Below, one piece after another: positions 58,501 to 64,000 of a DNA stretch of 64,000 nt. The position numbers and the translations under genes were made by a program. The notes beneath the pieces are model-generated. The model saw nothing but the letters and a program-made list of their open reading frames with translations. It had not been told where the DNA came from and did no database searches. Position 1 is the stretch's first letter. Each line of letters opens with the position of its first letter. Source of the stretch: Combretum micranthum (taxonomy: Eukaryota; Streptophyta; Magnoliopsida; Myrtales; Combretaceae); assembly GCA_024138025.1 (NCBI GenBank), contig JAMXBD010000403.1, positions 806,001 through 870,000 of the forward strand, in the 5' to 3' direction.

Positions 58501-59273
58501 CTGTTTGTGGAGTAATTTTGGTAGAGTTTTAGTAGGAAATGAGTTGTGTGAAAGAATGAAGGAGGAATGGGATATTTATAGAGTTTTGGAGTGGAAATTA
58601 GGTGTAATTAAATAAAATGAAAAAGAAATAAATTGAGAGTGATGAGAGAGAGGGAGTGGACGGCAAGGCCTTGAAGAGGAGAGAAAAATTGATTAATTTT
58701 ATTGTTTTGTAATAAAAAGAAGTAATATGTAAAGTATGATGTGATTAAAGTTGTATAGGGAAGGTAAATTGTAAGGTATAGGTATGGTAGTGTGTAAGAA
58801 AAAGTAGAGATATTAAAATAGTAATGAATAGTAGAAATAGTATTATGAATAGTAAACTAAACAATTAAAATACCGGTAGTAAAGAAAATATGCGTAAACA
58901 ACCTATATCTGCTATTTTTAGTTACCGAAAAATTGTAACACTGATATTTTTGAAAACCTTATATTTTTGTGAGTCAAATGGTATTGTTAGAATATTTTCA
59001 CTATTCGATGCACCGGGGCACGGTTTTTGAAAACGATCCCATTTGGATCCGAAAGACACTAAAAATTTGTAAATATGATATTTTTAAGCTTTCCTATATT
59101 ATTATGAACTATTATCCATAATTATTTTAATTTCGTTGTCTAGGGTTTAAGAACACGAGATTACCAGATCTAGATTGACTAGACTAATCATAGAATTAGG
59201 TTAACTTTAGGGTTCCAGTTTGACTTCCAGTTCTAAAGTTTACATATATTATCGAAAAATCTAGAGGCTTACA
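55568..59273 (-). mobile_element. Family E solo LTR, copy 3, inside the RNase H domain
   Basis: Starts TGTCACGCCCCAACGGG and ends GAGGCTTACA; flanked by CATCG at 55563-55567 and 59274-59278, a perfect 5-bp duplication. It is 3706 bases and matches copy 2 throughout. It has no internal region. It lies in the opposite orientation to its host, whose reading frame continues across the site if the insert and one copy of the duplication are ignored. The frames at 57878-58132 and elsewhere within it are LTR artefacts. Confidence 0.93.
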
Positions 59274-59640
59274 CATCGAGACAATTAAAACCCCACGAGA
59301 GGAATTATTCGATTCACGATCTGGAGCTAGCTGCAGTGATATTAGCATTGAAGCTTTGGAGACATTATTTATTTGGTGAAAAGTGTAAGATATTCATTGA
59401 TCACAAGAGTTTGAAATACATTTTCACCAAAAAAGAATTGAATATGCGTCAATGAAGATAGTTGGAGTTAATCAAAGACTACGATGTTGAAATTTTGTAT
59501 CACCCAGGAAAAGCCAACATTGTAGCAGATGAGCTCAGTAGGAAGAAGCAAATGAATATGGAATCTTTGATTACAACTCAACGAGAACTACAAGAAGATC
59601 TTCAGAAGATGGATATTGAGATAACAATGGAAAAGGTTGA
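59274..59640 (+). pseudogene. RNase H remnant, part 2, and connection
   Basis: Resumes after the insertion with [29 protein letters not shown] and YHPGKANIVADELSR (about 59501-59545), the standard C-terminal phrases of gypsy RNase H. Stops at about 59454-59462 interrupt it before a 68-codon open piece. Confidence 0.85.
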
Positions 59641-59799
59641 TGTTATGTTAGCAAGTTTATATGTGTAACCAACAATTCTTGATCAAATTAAACGAGGACA
59701 ACTAAAAGAACCTGAAAGCCAGAGATTAAGAAGTGAGATAATTGAAGGGAGGAAGAAAGATATGCGAATTGATGATGACGGTGTTATAAAGTTCAGGAT

Positions 59800-60620
59800 A
59801 GAATTTATGTGCCAGAAACCTGTGAATTAAGACAACAGATTATGAAAGAAGCGCATTCCTCTTCATATTCGATTCACTCTAGAAACACAAAGATATCAAG
59901 ACTTGAAGCAACATTTTTTTGTGGGAAGAATGAAGAAAGATATTGCAAGATTTGTTTTAAATGTTTAGTATGTCAACAAGTGAAGATTGAGCATCAACGA
60001 CCTGGAGGAGAATTGCAACCATTAAGAATTCCATAATGGAAGTGGGATGAGATGACGACGGATTTTGTGACGGCTTTACCAAAACAGTAGCAAGAATGAA
60101 ATGGTTTAGATCATTGTAGATCGGCTAACGCAATCATCACATTTCATTCCATTGAGAGTCGGGTATTCACTCGAGAAGTTGGCCTAGATTTATATCCGAG
60201 ATAGTGCGATTACATGGTATACCAATGACCATCACTTCAGATAGAGATACCAGATTTGTCAGTCGATTCTAGAAAAGTCTTCATGAAGCTCTTGGGATAA
60301 AGTTACAGTTTAGTACGGCATTTCATCCACAAACCGACGGCCAATCGAAAAGGACAATACAATTCTTGAAGATATGCTTAGAGCTTGTGCCTTAGACTTT
60401 GGAAGGAATTGGGATGAACACTTACCTCTAGTTAAGTTTGCATACAATAATAGCTATCAGACAGCGATTCAAATGGCTCCATATGAAGCATTATATGCGA
60501 GAAAGTGTAGATCTCCTTTGCATTAGGACGAAGTTGGCGAGACAGCATTAATTAGTTTTGATCTGATAGAACAAGCAATCGATAAAGTTCAAATGATCAA
60601 GCAGAGACTAAAAGCAGCTT
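59800..60620 (+). pseudogene. Integrase remnant
   Basis: The zinc-binding HHCC region is intact in 59809-60036 (HSSSYSIHSRNTK, then CLVCQQVK). The core has DFVTALP (60062) for the first Asp, TSDRDTRFVS (about 60236) for the second, and NWDEHLPLVKFAYNNSYQ (about 60410) before the conserved APYEALYARKCRSP region. Stops and frameshifts are frequent between these. Integrase would join the cDNA to the chromosome. Confidence 0.83.
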
Positions 60621-60646
60621 AAGACCGATATAAAAGTTATGCCAAC

Positions 60647-61110
60647 TTGAGAAGAAGACCTTTAGAGTTTGAACTTAGAGATCATGTATTTCTCAAGATA
60701 TCCCCGACAAAAGGAGTTTTTAGATTTGGAGTAAGGAGCAAATTAAACCTAAGATATATTGGACCATATGAAGTTTTGGAACGAATAGGACCAATAGCTT
60801 ACAGATTAGCTTTACCACCAAGTCTATCGAGTGTTCACAATGTCTTTCATGTGTCTCAGCTCAAAAAATGCATATCTGATCCCAACGCTATATTGGATAC
60901 AAATCAACCAGAGATACTACCAGATTTGATTACTGAGGAGAAACCGATAAGAATTTTGGGCAAAATGGACGAAGAATTGAGAAACAAAGTGATACCGATG
61001 GTAAAAGTCTAATGGAATAATCAATCCGAAAGAGAAGCTATTTGGGAAGTAGAAAGTGTGATGAGACAGAAGTACCCTGAACTCTTTGGAGACTTGAGGT
61101 AAGTTAAGTT
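60647..61110 (+). pseudogene. Integrase C-terminus and chromodomain
   Basis: Contains GPYEVLERIGPIAYRLALP, then SSVHNVFHVSQLKK, then a chromodomain-like region (PIRILGKMDEELRNK, VIPMVKV, then after a TAA at 61010-61012 WNNQSEREAIWEVES and RQKYPELF). In chromoviruses this domain guides integration to heterochromatin. The stop cuts the chromodomain in two. Confidence 0.82.
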
Positions 61111-61132
61111 TCAGGAACGAAACTTCTTGAAT

Positions 61133-61142
61133 GAGGGAAGAA
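61133..61142 (+). other. Polypurine tract of the Tekay-type element
   Basis: GAGGGAAGAA directly precedes the 3' LTR, the position from which plus-strand DNA is primed. Confidence 0.8.
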
Positions 61143-62537
61143 TGAGATAATCTAATTTATTCAATAATTTAATTTTCATGTAAATATAATATTAGTTCTA
61201 AATATTAAGTTTGAAGTAATTTTGATATATGAAAATGAATGTGTAGAAATAGGTTTGATATACTATGTTTATTAATGTAAATTATTAATGTATGTGAGTA
61301 TGTGTAATGAGATTAATGTTACTGTTTTATGTATATTAATATATGCATAGTATAATTAATGTTTGTGTCTCTTATGAATTAATATGTATGTGTTATGTTT
61401 AAATTTATCAAAACAACTTTTGAATTGTCTAAATAATTGATAGCACAGTTTTTACAAAAGTTAAGCCTATTTTTCAAGCTCAAATTAAATTCAAATTAAA
61501 CCCAAATTAAGTCAAATTAAGTCTAAGTCATATATACCCCAAAAGTCAAACTTGGGATAAATATAAGTCTCAAATTTAATCAAATAGAGCCTCTTTTGGC
61601 AGCCCACATTTTTCATATGAATTTTCCACTTTCTTTTCCTTCTCTTGTCCTTCTATCTTCAAAACATAAGCCCTAAACCTTAGCCAAAAACAAGTTTTTG
61701 GATTCAACAATTTCTCCAAGCCAAAGCCTCTTCATGTAAGTTAATGCAAGAATAAACTCTTTGGTTATTTTCTTTCTTGTAATATAGATGTAGAATCCAT
61801 GTTAAGATGAGTTTATTGTCATATGACTTTGAATGGTTTTATGTATTGATAAATGTTAGGTTGTGTTTTATTGTTATATGAACTTGTTTATGTATTATGG
61901 AGGTAGTGAGAAGTGTTGGTGAGGATGGAAGTTGATTTGAGTAGTTAAATTTGAAGTGAAGAGTAGGAGAGGGTTTTATGTGAATGAAGTAGTTTGATGT
62001 GTTGAAATGATATTAAAAGTTGCTAGGATTGGTTAATGTGGATAGAAGATAATGTATGAAGCTAAATATGTTTTGAAGAAGGATTAAAAGTGTTATATGT
62101 TATAAATTTTCAAAGTGTAAAACAAGGGAAATAAACACTTTTCGAACATGTTTGTTTTTTAGTGTATGCCGGCATCTAGTACTTCAACGCTGCCGTTTAT
62201 TTTTCAAACCGTACGCCGACCACTAGGGCTTCAACGCCGCCAGCCTTCAACCGGTGTTGAATGTGAACAGAATTGATTTTTTTAATGCCGTGCTTAATGC
62301 TGTTGGCGTATAATTCCAACGCTACCAGTGTTCAGCTCAATTTTCCCTGTGTAAATAGGCCGTGTACCCCCTAAGTTTTTGCAAATTCAACCTTCTTCAA
62401 TTGTCTTTTTTACTTCATATATGGTCTTCTAATGAATCTATAAGCTATATAAACATGTTTTAAGTATGAATTAAATGATAAAACTATATTTTAAGTTCAT
62501 TGAATCTCCTTGTATAGTTAACTTAGGATTGTGTTTT

Positions 62538-62568
<31 letters not shown>

Positions 62569-63780
62569 TCGATTATTGATTTGTTTTGATATTTCTTATT
62601 TCAGTTAAAGGTTCTTCAGTTAATTCCCCTCGAGTAAATATAGTAATACACTATTAGGTACAGGTACGCAATAGCTTGCTTGTTATATGCTAGGAATAGG
62701 CATTACTAAAATTGATTTAATTCGATTTAGCTTAATACTTTGATGAACCGGGTGTCTATTACGCTGTTTAATCTGGTCCGAGGAGCAGCAAACCTGTCAT
62801 GATGTAATGACATGTTATTTAGGCACTTAACCTAAGTCATGATGCAATGAATTTACCATAATGCAATGGTACGCTATGATGCAATAGTGATTCGTTTTTA
62901 GTTAAGCGGATAGCTGATGGGGAGAATAGTATATGAGTAACATTTGCTTAAACTTAGGGAGAAACGACATGGTTTAGTTCAAAGTTTATGAGAACTTGTG
63001 AATTAGGTTCATGTTATGGACTGAGTTTAAGTAGAGTTAGGCAACGGCTTTTGAGCCCTAAATGAAGCTATTTCTTTATGGAATAGATATATGAGATATA
63101 AGTATTCGAACTGCTTATATCAACCTCTTGAGCAACTGTTGTTACTCAGGACCCGTAAATTCCCAGAGCGTGATTCCAGGGTTTAAATACCCTACTGTTG
63201 TTTTGTTAAAAGAAAACTTAACAAGATAATGACTTGATCGTTGATGCATTTCATTTGAATTAAGTTTGCTTGACAAATTCTTTTTGGTATTTGTTATTGG
63301 GTACTGGGCCTTTGACTCACTTTTGCTACTTTGCAGTAATGAAGATGAATTGTATGATGGTCTGAGATATGGGTCAATTTTAAGAGGTTCATGGACGAGT
63401 GGGACTTGAATGCCCTTGGTTTTTTGGGAGAAGCTTTTGTTTAAAGAAAAATTCTCTGTATATGAGGTTTGTTAAATAAGCTTAAGTTGTAAAAGACGTT
63501 AAGATCTTTTTAGGTTACCTTTTTTACCAAGAACGACTTGTAATTTTGTAGTGTCTTATATTGATACTAAATTTTGTATATATAATGTATATAGGTATTG
63601 ATTGCTTTTATTAGCAATTTTGTTTTGTTAAAAGTTGTTTATAAAGTGTTAGTAGATTTTATCAAATAATTCTCATAAACTATTAGTTTTAGGACAACCT
63701 TACATATAATGTGACAATGTTATATGTGGTTGGGGACTCGGTACTCTAAATCTCAAGATTTAGTGGGTTGGGTCTTTACA
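61143..63780 (+). mobile_element. 3' LTR of the Tekay-type chromovirus
   Basis: Begins TGAGATAATCTAATTT and ends GGGTTGGGTCTTTACA, 2638 bases. It corresponds to the 5' LTR throughout but lacks about 100 bases of the GCCGGC-type module and has extra short phrases near 62840-62890 (ACCATAATGCAATGGTACGC) that the 5' LTR lacks. (TA) run at 62537-62561. The bases after it (TAATT) do not match the 5' flank. Confidence 0.9.
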
Positions 63781-64000
63781 TAATTATATAACTAGTTGAC
63801 TCCTAAACTAAGCAAGAGTTCAAGTTCATTTCAATTAAATAAACAAATTATATTTTAAATGAGTCCGAACAAATTAAGGATAGATGGTCCGCGAGCAGCT
63901 CAATCTTAAATCTTATCCATATTCGATGGCTTGTGCAATCAAGTTGAATATCATATTTGTTGCTGAAGTAGATACCCCAAGCAAGTATTTAAACACCACA
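63781..64000. other. Right-edge sequence without a gene
   Basis: No open frame of note. TGGTCCGCGAGCAGCTCAA near 63886 is unlike its surroundings, but I cannot assign it. Confidence 0.4.

Larger units (their letters stand above)
49833..63780 (+). pseudogene. Ty3/gypsy chromovirus, Tekay/Del type, degenerate
   Basis: A two-LTR retrotransposon of 13.9 kb including a 3.7 kb later insertion. The internal order is gag, zinc knuckles, protease, reverse transcriptase, RNase H, integrase and chromodomain, which defines Ty3/gypsy chromoviruses. Long LTRs and the late chromodomain ahead of a GGAACGAAACTTCTT tail point to Tekay/Del. Seven in-frame stops occur in the first 430 bases of gag; frameshifts occur in reverse transcriptase and integrase. 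It cannot make its own proteins. The flanks do not match (AAGAA and TAATT), consistent with the internal stub to its left. LTR divergence visible by eye shows an old insertion. Confidence 0.92.

Noticed and set aside
49833..63780. Integrated pararetrovirus (caulimovirid) as the source of the reverse transcriptase
   Set aside because: Two LTRs, a tRNA-iMet primer site, integrase and a chromodomain show a Ty3/gypsy retrotransposon; no movement or virus coat protein is visible.
1..64000. CRISPR array, operons, riboswitches or bacterial-type systems
   Set aside because: No regularly spaced identical repeats and no prokaryotic gene organisation; the content is plant nuclear DNA.

Overview
The window is AT-rich nuclear DNA of a flowering plant, probably a eudicot. 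The evidence is one DUF247-type gene with a GT-AG intron, plant tRNA-iMet primer-binding sites (TGGTATCAGAGCC), a Cassandra-type TRIM element carrying 5S rRNA sequence in its LTRs, a Tekay/Del-type chromovirus, and many solo LTRs and small inverted-repeat transposons. I found no bacterial, organellar or CRISPR-like content. Nearly all of the window is mobile DNA or its remains; the only convincing host gene is the DUF247 gene at 24879-26911 on the minus strand.

Layout. 1-1284: partial Copia-type LTR, minus. 3230-4492: long-TIR (Mutator-like) element. 5018-8885: first copy of a very long LTR family, called family E here. 9515-11850: degenerate GTGGTAGGTTC array split by a 1.63 kb LTR-like insertion. 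11851-13673: old LTR-like remnant. 13674-17350: second family E copy, a solo LTR with 5-bp duplication GTTTA. 18331-20733: two LTRs of one Copia-like family facing each other. 20734-24878: AT-rich spacer with small repeats. 24879-26911: DUF247 gene, with a hAT-like GGTTCC-rich element (27075-27880) just upstream of its start. 28604-29596: 1 kb fold-back element. 29784-35022: hAT-like remnants and spacer. 35782-39690: TIR element with a Tekay-family solo LTR (36801-39522) nested in it. 40340-41715: remnant containing a direct duplication. 41955-42060: SINE. 46150-47360: CACTA end, complete Cassandra element and a MITE, stacked in an older LTR-like leader. 49833-63780: a two-LTR Tekay chromovirus, full of stops and frameshifts, interrupted by the third family E solo LTR (55568-59273, duplication CATCG) inside its RNase H region.

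The parts do not form a pathway; they record layered insertion. The order can be read from nesting: the Tekay-family element is older than the family E insertion in its RNase H domain; the TIR element at 35.8 kb is older than the solo LTR inside it; the leader near 46.2 kb is older than Cassandra and the MITE. Three observations stand out: a GC-rich GCCGGC-type module shared by Copia-like and Tekay-type LTRs, an intron-like splice donor and acceptor kept in every Tekay-family LTR copy (and a similar layout in family E), and the facing LTR pair at 18.3-20.7 kb. Coordinates of LTR ends come from TG...CA termini, flanking duplications and copy-to-copy comparison by eye; no alignment or database search was run.
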